A DNA stretch of 64,000 bases from an uncultured Alphaproteobacteria bacterium (GTDB lineage Bacteria; Pseudomonadota; Alphaproteobacteria; Rhizobiales; Beijerinckiaceae): NCBI GenBank assembly GCA_937988775.1, contig CALKHP010000042.1, positions 1-64,000 on the forward strand, written 5' to 3'. The position numbers and the translations under genes were made by a program. Below, in pieces: positions 54,883 through 64,000 of this stretch. The notes beneath the pieces are model-generated. The model was not told the origin of the DNA. It searched no databases and worked only from the letters and a program-made list of their open reading frames with translations. Every line of letters begins with the position of its first letter. Within the stretch, counting starts at the first letter, position 1.

Positions 54883-55428
54883 TTACGGCGTCGGCAGCGG
54901 CACCGGGTTTTCCGACAGGGTGCGCAGATAGGCGATCAGGTTGGCGCGATCCTTGGCGTCGGGAAGGCCGGCGAAGCCCATCGCCGTGCCGGGCAGGTCC
55001 TTCTTGGGATTGTGGACGAACTTGTCCAATTCGTCATAAGTCCACTTCTCGTTGGACTTGGCCTTCATCGCGGCTGAATAGTTGAAGCCCTCGTGATGGG
55101 CCTTCGGCCGGTCGACCACGCCATAGAGGTTCGGGCCGACGGCATTCGGGCCGCCTTCGTTGAACTTGTGGCAGGCGGCGCATTTCTTGGCGACGTTCTC
55201 GCCCTTCTTCGGGTCGGCGGTCGCCAGCCTGACGGCGATCGGCTCGACCTTTTCCTCTTCCTTGGCCGGTCCGGTGGCGGCCTCGGCCGTGAGGCCCGGC
55301 AGGTCGTAGCCCGGCTTTTCCGGCTTGTGGCTGGAGAAGATCGCATCGCCAACGAAGCCCGTGCCCATGACGACGATCAGCGTCCCGAGTACCGCCCCGA
55401 TGATCTTGTTCAACTCGAAGGAGTCCAT
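54883..55428 (-). CDS. cycM: membrane-anchored cytochrome c (CycM type)
   Basis: A 181-residue class I cytochrome c. The uncleaved N-terminal helix (residues 8-29) anchors it to the inner membrane; an acidic linker follows, then the haem motif CAACH (Cys83, Cys86, His87) and the Met ligand in PGTAMGFAG. It carries electrons from the bc1 complex to the aa3 oxidase. The neighbourhood with kdsB and pheA is as in many Hyphomicrobiales. The symbol is from family similarity. Confidence 0.9.
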   Translation of the reverse strand: MDSFELNKIIGAVLGTLIVVMGTGFVGDAIFSSHKPEKPGYDLPGLTAEAATGPAKEEEKVEPIAVRLATADPKKGENVAKKCAACHKFNEGGPNAVGPNLYGVVDRPKAHHEGFNYSAAMKAKSNEKWTYDELDKFVHNPKKDLPGTAMGFAGLPDAKDRANLIAYLRTLSENPVPLPTP

Positions 55429-55575
55429 CCTTCAGCCTCCGGTGATAAGTCAGCCCCGACGGCGACTTGCGCCACGTCTGCCGCGTTCATTAGCCGCTTT
55501 GCCTTGCCGGACGCAACCCGTATAAGCGGCGCCGCCGTTGCTACTTTTTGACGCCAAGGGGAGAAAGCCGCCGCC

Positions 55576-56325
55576 ATGCCCGATCAGATCGCCTCCAATC
55601 CGATCGTCGTGGTGCCGGCGCGCATGAGCGCCACGCGATTGCCCGGCAAGCCGCTCGCCGACATCCATGGCGAGCCGATGATCGTGCATGTCTGGCGCCG
55701 CGCCGTCGAGGCCGGGGTCGGTCCGGTGATCGTCGCCACCGACGCGCCGGAGATCGCGCGCGCCATCGAGGCGGCCGGCGGCGTCGCCGTCATGACCGGC
55801 TCGCAGCACCCGAGCGGCACCGATCGCATCGCCGAGGCGCTGGCGCGCCACGATCCCGCGCGCCGGCACGATCTCGTCATCAACGTGCAGGGCGACCTGC
55901 CGACCATCGATTCGGCCGCGGTTCATGCCGTGACGGTGCCGTTTGCCGAGCCGGACGTCGCCATGACGACGATCTGCGCCGTCATCACCCGCGAGGAGGA
56001 GAAGACCGCGCCGAGCGTCGTCAAGCTGATCGGCAGCGAGATTTCTCCCGGCCGGCTGCGCTGCCTTTACTTCACGCGCGCCACCGCGCCGACCGGGCCG
56101 GGGCCGCTGCTGCATCATATCGGCCTGTACGGCTATCGCCGCGCCGTGCTCGAACGCCTCGTGGCGCTGCCGCCTTCGCCGCTCGAGCAGCGCGAGAAGC
56201 TCGAACAGTTGCGCGCGCTCGAAGCGGGCTTGCGCATCGATGCGATGATCGTCGATACCGTACCGCTCGGCGTCGATACGCCGCAGGATCTCGATCACGC
56301 GCGCCGCATGCTCGCGCCGCGCTGA
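55576..56325 (+). CDS. kdsB: 3-deoxy-manno-octulosonate cytidylyltransferase
   Basis: A 249-residue enzyme that makes CMP-Kdo from CTP and Kdo for lipopolysaccharide. Motifs are VVVPARMSATRLPGKPLADIHGEPMI for nucleotide binding, GSQHPSGTDRIAEAL, and NVQGDLPTID with metal-binding Asp. AAGGGGAG is located before ATG 55576. Usual length for the family. PheA follows 17 nt later, likely co-transcribed. Confidence 0.95.
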   Translation: MPDQIASNPIVVVPARMSATRLPGKPLADIHGEPMIVHVWRRAVEAGVGPVIVATDAPEIARAIEAAGGVAVMTGSQHPSGTDRIAEALARHDPARRHDLVINVQGDLPTIDSAAVHAVTVPFAEPDVAMTTICAVITREEEKTAPSVVKLIGSEISPGRLRCLYFTRATAPTGPGPLLHHIGLYGYRRAVLERLVALPPSPLEQREKLEQLRALEAGLRIDAMIVDTVPLGVDTPQDLDHARRMLAPR

Positions 56326-56342
56326 TCGCCGAGGAGAAACCC

Positions 56343-57203
56343 GTGTCCAAACAGAAAATCGCGTTCCAGGGTGAACTGGGCGCCAATTCGCACACCGCCT
56401 GCACCGATCTCTATCCCGATTGGGAGGTGCTGCCCTGCCCCGGCTTCGAGCAGGCCTTTGCCGCCGTGCAGGACGGCACCGCCCAGCTCGGCATGATCCC
56501 GATCGAGAATTCGATCGCCGGCCGCGTCGCCGATATCCATCATTTGCTGCCGACCTCGGGGCTGCATATTATCGGCGAGACCTTCCTGCCGATCCATTTC
56601 CAGCTCATGGGCCTGCCCTCGGCCGAGCTGTCGACGATCAAGAACGTCTACAGCCACGTGCACGCCATCGGCCAGTGCCACAGGATCGTGCGCGAGCTTG
56701 GCCTCAAGGCCTTCGTCACCGGCGATACGGCGGGCTCGGCGCGCGAGGTCGCCGAATGGGGCGATCCGACGCGCGCCTCGCTGGCGCCGCGCATGGCGGC
56801 CGATCTGTACGGGCTGAAGATCCTGGCCGAGAATGTCGAGGATGCCGCCCATAACACGACGCGTTTCGTCATCCTGTCGAAGACGCCGCAATGGGCCAAG
56901 CCCAGCAATGGCAAGACGGTGACGAGCTTCGTGTTCCGCGTGCGCAACGTGCCGGCGGCGCTCTACAAGGCGATGGGCGGCTTTGCCACCAACGGCGTCA
57001 ACATGACCAAGCTCGAAAGCTACATGCTGGAAGGCCGCTTCACCGCGACGCAGTTCTATGCCGAGGTCGACGGCCACCCCGACGACCGCAACCTGACGCT
57101 GGCGCTCGAGGAACTCGCCTTCTTCTCGCGCGAGACCAAGATCATCGGCGTCTATCCGGCCCATCCCTATCGCGCCGAAAGCGCGCAACTTGCCGCCGAA
57201 TGA
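56343..57203 (+). CDS. pheA: prephenate dehydratase
   Basis: A 286-residue monofunctional enzyme, starting at GTG 56343 behind GAGGAGAAA. The dehydratase domain has IAFQGELGANSH, LGMIPIENSIAGRV and the catalytic Thr in NTTRFVIL. The ACT domain (from residue 195, FVFRVRNVPAALYKAMGGFATNGVNMTKLESY) binds phenylalanine for feedback control. It turns prephenate into phenylpyruvate. Confidence 0.95.
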   Translation: MSKQKIAFQGELGANSHTACTDLYPDWEVLPCPGFEQAFAAVQDGTAQLGMIPIENSIAGRVADIHHLLPTSGLHIIGETFLPIHFQLMGLPSAELSTIKNVYSHVHAIGQCHRIVRELGLKAFVTGDTAGSAREVAEWGDPTRASLAPRMAADLYGLKILAENVEDAAHNTTRFVILSKTPQWAKPSNGKTVTSFVFRVRNVPAALYKAMGGFATNGVNMTKLESYMLEGRFTATQFYAEVDGHPDDRNLTLALEELAFFSRETKIIGVYPAHPYRAESAQLAAE

Positions 57204-57314
57204 GGCCAATGGCGCGCCGCGTCGTTGCGATTCGATAACCACGCTTGTTAGCGGCGCCGAAAGCGGCATGAGGCCATAGTCCCGGCGAAATCGAATGCGC
57301 AGGGACTATTCATC

Positions 57315-57746
57315 ATGCGTCATGCTTCATCGTTTGGCTGGCTCGCCGGCATCGCCGCCGCGCTGGCCTTCGCCTTGCCGGCCAGCGCGGCCGATTACGA
57401 CTATCAGCCGGCGCCGGCCTATGCCTATGCCGCGCCCCAAAACTACGCCATGGCGGTCGATCCGCCGGCCGGCGCCATCCGCTACAACCGGCCGTGCAGC
57501 GTCTCGGACGGCTATCGCACCATCGTCGTCGCCTGCCGCAGCGCCGCCGCGGCGGCCGCGCAATATGCCGTCCCCGTCGTCACTTATGCCGAACCGGTGC
57601 TCGATCCGGTCGTCTATGCCGATTACAGCCGCTACCGGCCCCATCATGCCTATCGTGCGGCGCGCTGGCACCATCGCGGCCATGCCCGCCACCGTTGGCA
57701 TGCGCATCGTCGCCATGACGGGCACCACGGGCACGCCCGGCATTGA
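57315..57746 (+). CDS. small secreted protein with Tyr/Ala-rich and His/Arg-rich parts
   Basis: A 143-residue product with a clear Sec signal (MRHASSFGWLAGIAAALAFALPASA, cleavage near residue 25). The mature protein begins with a Tyr/Pro/Ala-rich region, has two Cys (Cys57 and Cys75 approximately), and ends in about 35 residues dominated by His and Arg. The tail could bind metal or nucleic acid. No family recognised. It stands alone and is followed by a large inverted repeat. Confidence 0.65.
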   Translation: MRHASSFGWLAGIAAALAFALPASAADYDYQPAPAYAYAAPQNYAMAVDPPAGAIRYNRPCSVSDGYRTIVVACRSAAAAAAQYAVPVVTYAEPVLDPVVYADYSRYRPHHAYRAARWHHRGHARHRWHAHRRHDGHHGHARH

Positions 57747-57801
57747 TGGAGCCTTTTGCGGCAGCCAAGCCCATCCAAGAGACTGTTTGAAAACCCTCAA
57801 C

Positions 57802-57871
57802 CCTCATCCTGAGCTTGTCGAAGGATGTTCCCGTGCTCTCTGGAACATCCTTCGACAAGCTCAGGATGAGG
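57802..57871. repeat. perfect 30-bp inverted repeat
   Basis: The left arm (57802-57831, starting CCTCATCCTGAGCTTGTCGA) is the exact reverse complement of the right arm (57842-57871), with a ten-nt spacer. The word CCTGAGCTTGTCGAAGGA is a REP-like element widespread in alphaproteobacteria. It lies between convergent genes and would form a very stable hairpin or cruciform, so it may end transcription from both sides. Confidence 0.85.
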
Positions 57872-57883
57872 TGGCGTTGGTCT

Positions 57884-58846
57884 CTACTTGCTGGTCGCCA
57901 TCTGCCAGTCGGTGCGGGCGGGCTCGCCCCCGCCATTGGCCCATACGTTGAGGATGTGGCTGGCGATCGACATCCTGACCGGCACATGCAGTCCGTCGGG
58001 ATGCGTGCCGGCGATCATCAGGCGCACATCCTCGCGGCTGAACCAGCGCACATCCTCGAGTTCGCTGGTATCGACGGTGATCGCCTCGGAGGTCGCCTCG
58101 GCCAGGCAGCCGATCATCAGGCTCTCCGGGAACGGCCACGGCTGCGAGAACAGGTAATCGACCGCGCCGACCTCGATATCGGCCTCTTCCTTGACCTCGC
58201 GGCGCACCGCCGCCTCGATCGTCTCGCCGGGCTCGACGAAGCCGGCGAGGCAGGAATACCAGCCGGGCGCGAAACGGCCCTGGCGGCCGAGCAGGCAGCG
58301 CTCGCCATCGACCGCCAGCATGATCACCACCGGGTCGGTGCGCGGGAAATGCTGCGCGCCGCAGGCCGGGCAGTTGCGCTGCCAGCCGGCCTTCGCCACC
58401 ACCGAGGGCTTGCCGCATTGGCCGCAGAAACCATGTGTGCGGTGCCAGAACATCAGCGCCTTGGCGGTCGCCATGGCGCCATGGGTGGCGCCGTCGAACA
58501 GGTCCTGCGTCGCCACCGAGCGCTGGTCGATCAGCACGACGTCTTCCTGCAGGTTGAGCGGCTCGGTAAGCTGCGCCGGGATTTCGACCGCGAAGCGCGG
58601 CGCGCCGCTGTCGAGCCCGAGGAAGATCATGTCCTGGTCGCTGCCGGCGCCGGGATAATCCCTGGTGGGAAACAGCGGATCGAGCGCCTCGCCCTGTCTG
58701 GCGATCACCGGCACATCGCCGCAGAACACGAAGGTGCGCGCGTCGGGCCGGCGCGCCAGCGCGGCGAGTTCCTCGGGCTGATCCCGGAAATAGGCGGCGC
58801 GATCATAGCGGCCATTGGCGAAACCGAGCGTGTCCGGCGTCTTCAC
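57884..58846 (-). CDS. nudC: NAD+/NADH pyrophosphatase NudC
   Basis: A 320-residue Nudix hydrolase. Zinc ribbon CGQCGKP ... CPACGAQHFPRTDPVVIM, Nudix box GFVEPGETIEAAVRREVKEEADIEV and the NudC marker SQPWPFPESLMIG. It hydrolyses NADH to NMNH and AMP and can remove NAD caps from RNA. It overlaps the HIT gene by four bases. Confidence 0.93.
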   Translation of the reverse strand: MKTPDTLGFANGRYDRAAYFRDQPEELAALARRPDARTFVFCGDVPVIARQGEALDPLFPTRDYPGAGSDQDMIFLGLDSGAPRFAVEIPAQLTEPLNLQEDVVLIDQRSVATQDLFDGATHGAMATAKALMFWHRTHGFCGQCGKPSVVAKAGWQRNCPACGAQHFPRTDPVVIMLAVDGERCLLGRQGRFAPGWYSCLAGFVEPGETIEAAVRREVKEEADIEVGAVDYLFSQPWPFPESLMIGCLAEATSEAITVDTSELEDVRWFSREDVRLMIAGTHPDGLHVPVRMSIASHILNVWANGGGEPARTDWQMATSK

Positions 58847-59274
58847 GGGTGAGCCTCCTTCAGGCCATGGGGAACGAGCGCCTTGGCGAGCCGGTCGGCC
58901 GTCATGCCGGCGACATGGGCGGCATAGGGCACGGCCGGGCTATGGCCCCAGACGGGGCCGGGCCAGGCCGGATCGGAGGCAAAGCGCGCGATGACGTGGA
59001 TATGCAGCTGGCGCACATGGTTGCCGAGCGCGCCGACATTGAGCTTGTCCGGCTGGTACAGCGCCTTGAGCGCGCTGCTGGCGGCGGCGATCTCATCCAT
59101 CAGCAACGCCCGGTCGGCGGGCTCCAGATCGATGATCTCGGCCAGCGCCGGCCGCCTTGGCACCAGCACCAGCCAGGGATAGCGCGCATCGTCCTGCAGC
59201 AGCACGCGGCAGAGCGCGAAATCGCCCAGCGTGATGGCGCTGTCGGAAAAGGCCGGATCGAGCGCGAAGGGCAT
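58843..59274 (-). CDS. HIT-family hydrolase
   Basis: A 143-residue HIT protein. ATG 59274 gives the N-terminus MPFALDPAFSDSAITLGDF. The active-site motif is VRQLHIHVIARF (His-x-His pattern), and the substrate-binding part WLVLVPRRPALAEIIDL is typical for this alphaproteobacterial branch. Nucleotide hydrolase or transferase; translationally coupled to nudC. Confidence 0.85.
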   Translation of the reverse strand: MPFALDPAFSDSAITLGDFALCRVLLQDDARYPWLVLVPRRPALAEIIDLEPADRALLMDEIAAASSALKALYQPDKLNVGALGNHVRQLHIHVIARFASDPAWPGPVWGHSPAVPYAAHVAGMTADRLAKALVPHGLKEAHP

Positions 59275-59279
59275 CGGCC

Positions 59280-60032
59280 TCACACCAGCGTGATGGTCAG
59301 CCGGCCGAGCTGCTCGATCTCGGCCTCGACCAGGCCACGCTCGTTGGTTGGGATCAGGCCGCACATCGAGCCGAGCGTGACGAGCTGGCCCTTGCGCAAG
59401 CCGCCGAGATAGCTCTCCGGCCGCGAGGCGAAGGCAACCGCCGGCACGAGCGGATCGCCATTGGCATGGCCGCCGACCGCGTCATGCACGGTCTTGCCGG
59501 CGATCTTCAGCGTGCAGCGCAGCTTGTCGAGCGGAATGGCGGCGAAATCGGCGATCTCGCGGCCCGGCACATAGCCGTAATTCGCCATCAGGTCGGCGAC
59601 GAACAGCGAATACGGCGCCTGCTTGAAATCCTTGATCCGGCTTTCGACGATCTCGATGCCGACCATCACCGCGCCGGTCGCGGCCAGGATGTCCTGGCGC
59701 GTGTAGCCGCCGGCTTTGGCCGGCAGGTCCTGCTTCAGGCGCAGCGCGATCTCGACCTCGATGCCGATCGGCCCTTGCGGCGGCATGGTGACGGTGGCGC
59801 CGTCGGCGACGAACAGCTTGGCGAAGATCGGCGCGCCGACGACATCGCCGCCCGGCGTCACCGCGACCTTCCAGCCGCCGATCTCGGCGCCGAGCGCCTG
59901 CGCATAGGCGGTGTGCACGCCAAGCGCCGCCTCGTTGGAGGCGGGTGCGCTCAGGGTCGCTGCATCGAGCTGGCGGCGCTGGCGGTGGGCGTCGGCGAGG
60001 GCGGTGGCAAGCGAGGCGGAGGATGCGGTCAT
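59280..60032 (-). CDS. 2-keto-4-pentenoate hydratase/FAH-family protein
   Basis: A 250-residue protein from ATG 60032. The pattern GIEVEIALRLKQDLP with metal-binding Glu residues, GIEIVESRI and the loop FVADLMANYGYVPG are typical for MhpD-like hydratases of the fumarylacetoacetate hydrolase superfamily. These enzymes hydrate 2-hydroxypentadienoate in aromatic breakdown. Only five nt separate it from the HIT gene, so co-transcription is likely; a pathway role is unclear. Confidence 0.82.
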   Translation of the reverse strand: MTASSASLATALADAHRQRRQLDAATLSAPASNEAALGVHTAYAQALGAEIGGWKVAVTPGGDVVGAPIFAKLFVADGATVTMPPQGPIGIEVEIALRLKQDLPAKAGGYTRQDILAATGAVMVGIEIVESRIKDFKQAPYSLFVADLMANYGYVPGREIADFAAIPLDKLRCTLKIAGKTVHDAVGGHANGDPLVPAVAFASRPESYLGGLRKGQLVTLGSMCGLIPTNERGLVEAEIEQLGRLTITLV

Positions 60033-60238
60033 GATGGTCTCGGGTTCCCGTCGGTTGGTCGGCATGATGCGCGCCGACTTCAAGCCCTCCATGACAGCCG
60101 CGTCAAGCACGGCTGGCCGGGCGCGCGAAATTTGCCGGCGACGGCGCGATCCGGCATTGCCGTTTGACTTCGATAACGCGCTGCCCTCAGGTAGCCGGGG
60201 TCTGGATTGGCCAGGCGAGCAGAAGCGGACATTCACCG

Positions 60239-60658
60239 ATGCAGATCAAGCCCTTGAGCCCCGATGTCTCTGTCGCCCAGCAGATCCTGCCGGAAGATGT
60301 CCCGGCGGCCGCGGCGGCCGGCATCAGGACCATCATCAACAACCGCCCGGACGGCGAGGCGCCCGATCAGCCCGACAGCGCCGCGATCGAGGCCGCCGCC
60401 ACCGCCGCCGGCCTCGCCTATTGCCATATTCCGGTGGTGCCGGGCCGCATGACGCAGGATGATGTCGCGGCCATGGCGGCGGCGCTGCGCGAACTGCCCC
60501 GGCCGGCGCTCGCCTTCTGCCGCAGCGGCACGCGTTCGGCGCAGCTCTGGGCGCTGTCCCAGGCCGGCAATTGCGATGCCGCCGCCATCATCGCGGCGGC
60601 GCGCGAACAAGGTTACGACCTCACGGCGCTGGCCGGTGCTCTTGCCGGCAAGGGCTGA
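60239..60658 (+). CDS. DUF442 (TIGR01244-type) phosphatase-like protein
   Basis: A 139-residue protein from ATG 60239. The sequence IKPLSPDVSVAQQILPEDV and IRTIINNRPDGE is characteristic of the beta-lactamase hydrolase-like/TIGR01244 family, and AFCRSGTRSAQLW contains the Cys-x5-Arg loop of cysteine phosphatases and sulfurtransferases. In some genomes it is fused with a persulfide dioxygenase, so a sulfur-transfer role is possible. Confidence 0.85.
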   Translation: MQIKPLSPDVSVAQQILPEDVPAAAAAGIRTIINNRPDGEAPDQPDSAAIEAAATAAGLAYCHIPVVPGRMTQDDVAAMAAALRELPRPALAFCRSGTRSAQLWALSQAGNCDAAAIIAAAREQGYDLTALAGALAGKG

Positions 60659-60765
60659 TGCTTCCGGTAAGCAGCAGAGCCATGTTCAAAGAAAGCTTGT
60701 GAAACGCGCCGGCCGCGCCGTACCATTTCTGCCCCAATAATAAATTGACCCGGAAACGCCCGCCA

Positions 60766-63054
<2,289 letters not shown>

Positions 63055-63104
63055 CGACTACCGGGCGGGGTCTGCTCTCGTGTAGGCAGGCGCGCCGCCG
63101 TCAT

Positions 63105-63129
63105 GCTAGAAGCCCGCCGGGCTTCCAGC
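63105..63129. other. hairpin in the maeB-ugd intergenic region
   Basis: GAAGCCC (63109-63115), loop GCC, GGGCTTC (63119-63125), with GCT/AGC outer pairs. There is no T-run on either strand, so it is more likely a 5' UTR structure of the next gene than a terminator. Confidence 0.35.
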
Positions 63130-63145
63130 AAAAAGGGTTTGGCGC

Positions 63146-64000
63146 ATGCAGATCGCGATGGTCGGGTCGGGGTATGTCGGGCTGGTCTCCGGCGCGTGTC
63201 TGGCGGATTTCGGCCATGTCGTGACCTGCCTCGACAAGGACGAGGCCAAGATCGCCGCGCTTCGCGACGGGCGCATGCCGATCTACGAACCGGGCCTCGC
63301 CGAGCTGGTGGCCAAGAACGTGCGCGAGGGCAGGCTGTCCTTCACCACCGACCTGCGCGCGCCGGTCGCGGCGGCCGATGCCGTGTTCATCGCCGTCGGC
63401 ACGCCCTCGCGGCGCGGCGACGGCCATGCCGATCTCAGCTATGTCCATGATGCGGCGCGAGAAATAGCCGCCGCAGTTTCCGACTATACCGTGGTCGTCA
63501 CCAAATCGACCGTGCCGGTCGGCACCGGCGACGAGGTCGAGCGCATCATTCGCGAGACCAATCCGGCGGCCGAGATCGCCGTCGTCTCCAACCCGGAATT
63601 TTTGCGCGAAGGCGCCGCCATCAACGATTTCAAGCGGCCCGACCGCATCGTCATCGGCACCGAGGAGCCGCGTGCCCGCGAGGTCATGCAGGATGTCTAC
63701 CGACCGCTTTACCTCAATCAGGCGCCGCTGGTCTTTACCGACCGGCGCACCTCCGAACTGATCAAATACGCCGCCAACGCGTTTCTCGCCGTCAAGATCA
63801 CCTTCATCAACGAGATCGCCGATCTGTGCGAGCAGGTCGGCGCCAATGTGCAGGAGGTCGCGCGCGGCATCGGGCTCGACAACCGCATCGGCGGGAAATT
63901 CCTGCATGCCGGCCCGGGTTTCGGCGGCTCATGCTTTCCGAAGGACACTACCGCGCTGGTCAAGACGGCGCAGGACAATGGCGTGCCGCTGCGCATCGTC
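63146..64000 (+). CDS. ugd: UDP-glucose 6-dehydrogenase (3' partial)
   Basis: The gene runs off the window end; 285 codons are visible from ATG 63146 (AAAGGG about 10 nt upstream). The NAD motif is MQIAMVGSGYVGLVSGACLADFGH, with YEPGL, KSTVPVGTG, NPEFLREG, and the catalytic Cys in GPGFGGSCFPKDT. It oxidises UDP-glucose to UDP-glucuronate for polysaccharide and lipid synthesis. The length up to this point is as expected. Confidence 0.95.
   Translation, partial: MQIAMVGSGYVGLVSGACLADFGHVVTCLDKDEAKIAALRDGRMPIYEPGLAELVAKNVREGRLSFTTDLRAPVAAADAVFIAVGTPSRRGDGHADLSYVHDAAREIAAAVSDYTVVVTKSTVPVGTGDEVERIIRETNPAAEIAVVSNPEFLREGAAINDFKRPDRIVIGTEEPRAREVMQDVYRPLYLNQAPLVFTDRRTSELIKYAANAFLAVKITFINEIADLCEQVGANVQEVARGIGLDNRIGGKFLHAGPGFGGSCFPKDTTALVKTAQDNGVPLRIV

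Overview
The window looks like a chromosomal segment of a GC-rich alphaproteobacterium, most likely a Hyphomicrobiales (Rhizobiales) member. The reasons are the perfect GTTC-N7-GTTC type SOS box, a membrane-anchored CycM-type cytochrome c next to kdsB and pheA, a full yejABEF operon, a group III truncated haemoglobin, and palindromic intergenic repeats of the kind common in that order. Genus assignment is inference only.

Region 1 (1 to about 10,000) is the right-hand end of a prophage or phage-derived element. It starts inside a gene resembling a phage family A polymerase palm, then carries a 1,286-residue LPD38-like virion-associated protein and a second phage protein, both preceded by a similar structured leader. 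A cluster of small unknown genes follows, mostly on the minus strand; its outermost gene lies directly behind a perfect alphaproteobacterial LexA box. A zinc-ribbon/DUF4145 gene closes the element. No integrase, att site or head/tail genes are visible in the window.

Region 2 (about 10,300 to 34,300) is a large catabolic cluster: an MFS exporter, enoyl-CoA hydratase-like protein, FadR-type GntR regulator, Ltp2-like thiolase fold plus DUF35 partner, PaaK-like ligase, a small ORF, SDR, APH-type kinase, thiolase, acyl-CoA dehydrogenase, PhnA-domain protein, complete Liv-type ABC importer, KstD-like flavoprotein, SDR, acyl-CoA ligase, SDR and a PRISE-type enone reductase. Near-identical 11-bp dyads (consensus TTGTCSGACAA) occur in each main promoter region, so the whole set looks like one regulon. 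The enzyme list suggests uptake, CoA activation, ring or side-chain oxidation, retro-aldol or thiolytic cleavage and perhaps kinase-assisted removal of a hydroxyl from a cyclic (steroid-, terpenoid- or cyclic ketone-like) carboxylic substrate. The substrate is unknown. This is the best candidate for an undescribed system.

Region 3 (34,324 to 39,300, minus strand) is a PAAT-type ABC importer joined to a GntR/FCD regulator and mannonate dehydratase (uxuA), with a UxuR-like palindrome in front. Region 4 (39,400 to 43,700, minus) is an efeUOB iron-uptake operon with an additional M75-only EfeO-like protein; efeU appears to lack a normal start codon and may use ACG. Region 5 (43,800 to 64,000) is mostly housekeeping: a glycosyltransferase/LpxH-like pair, thioesterase, SDR, trHb3, deoB, yejFEBA, cycM, kdsB, pheA, a His-rich secreted protein, nudC, HIT, a FAH/hydratase, a DUF442 protein, maeB and the start of ugd.
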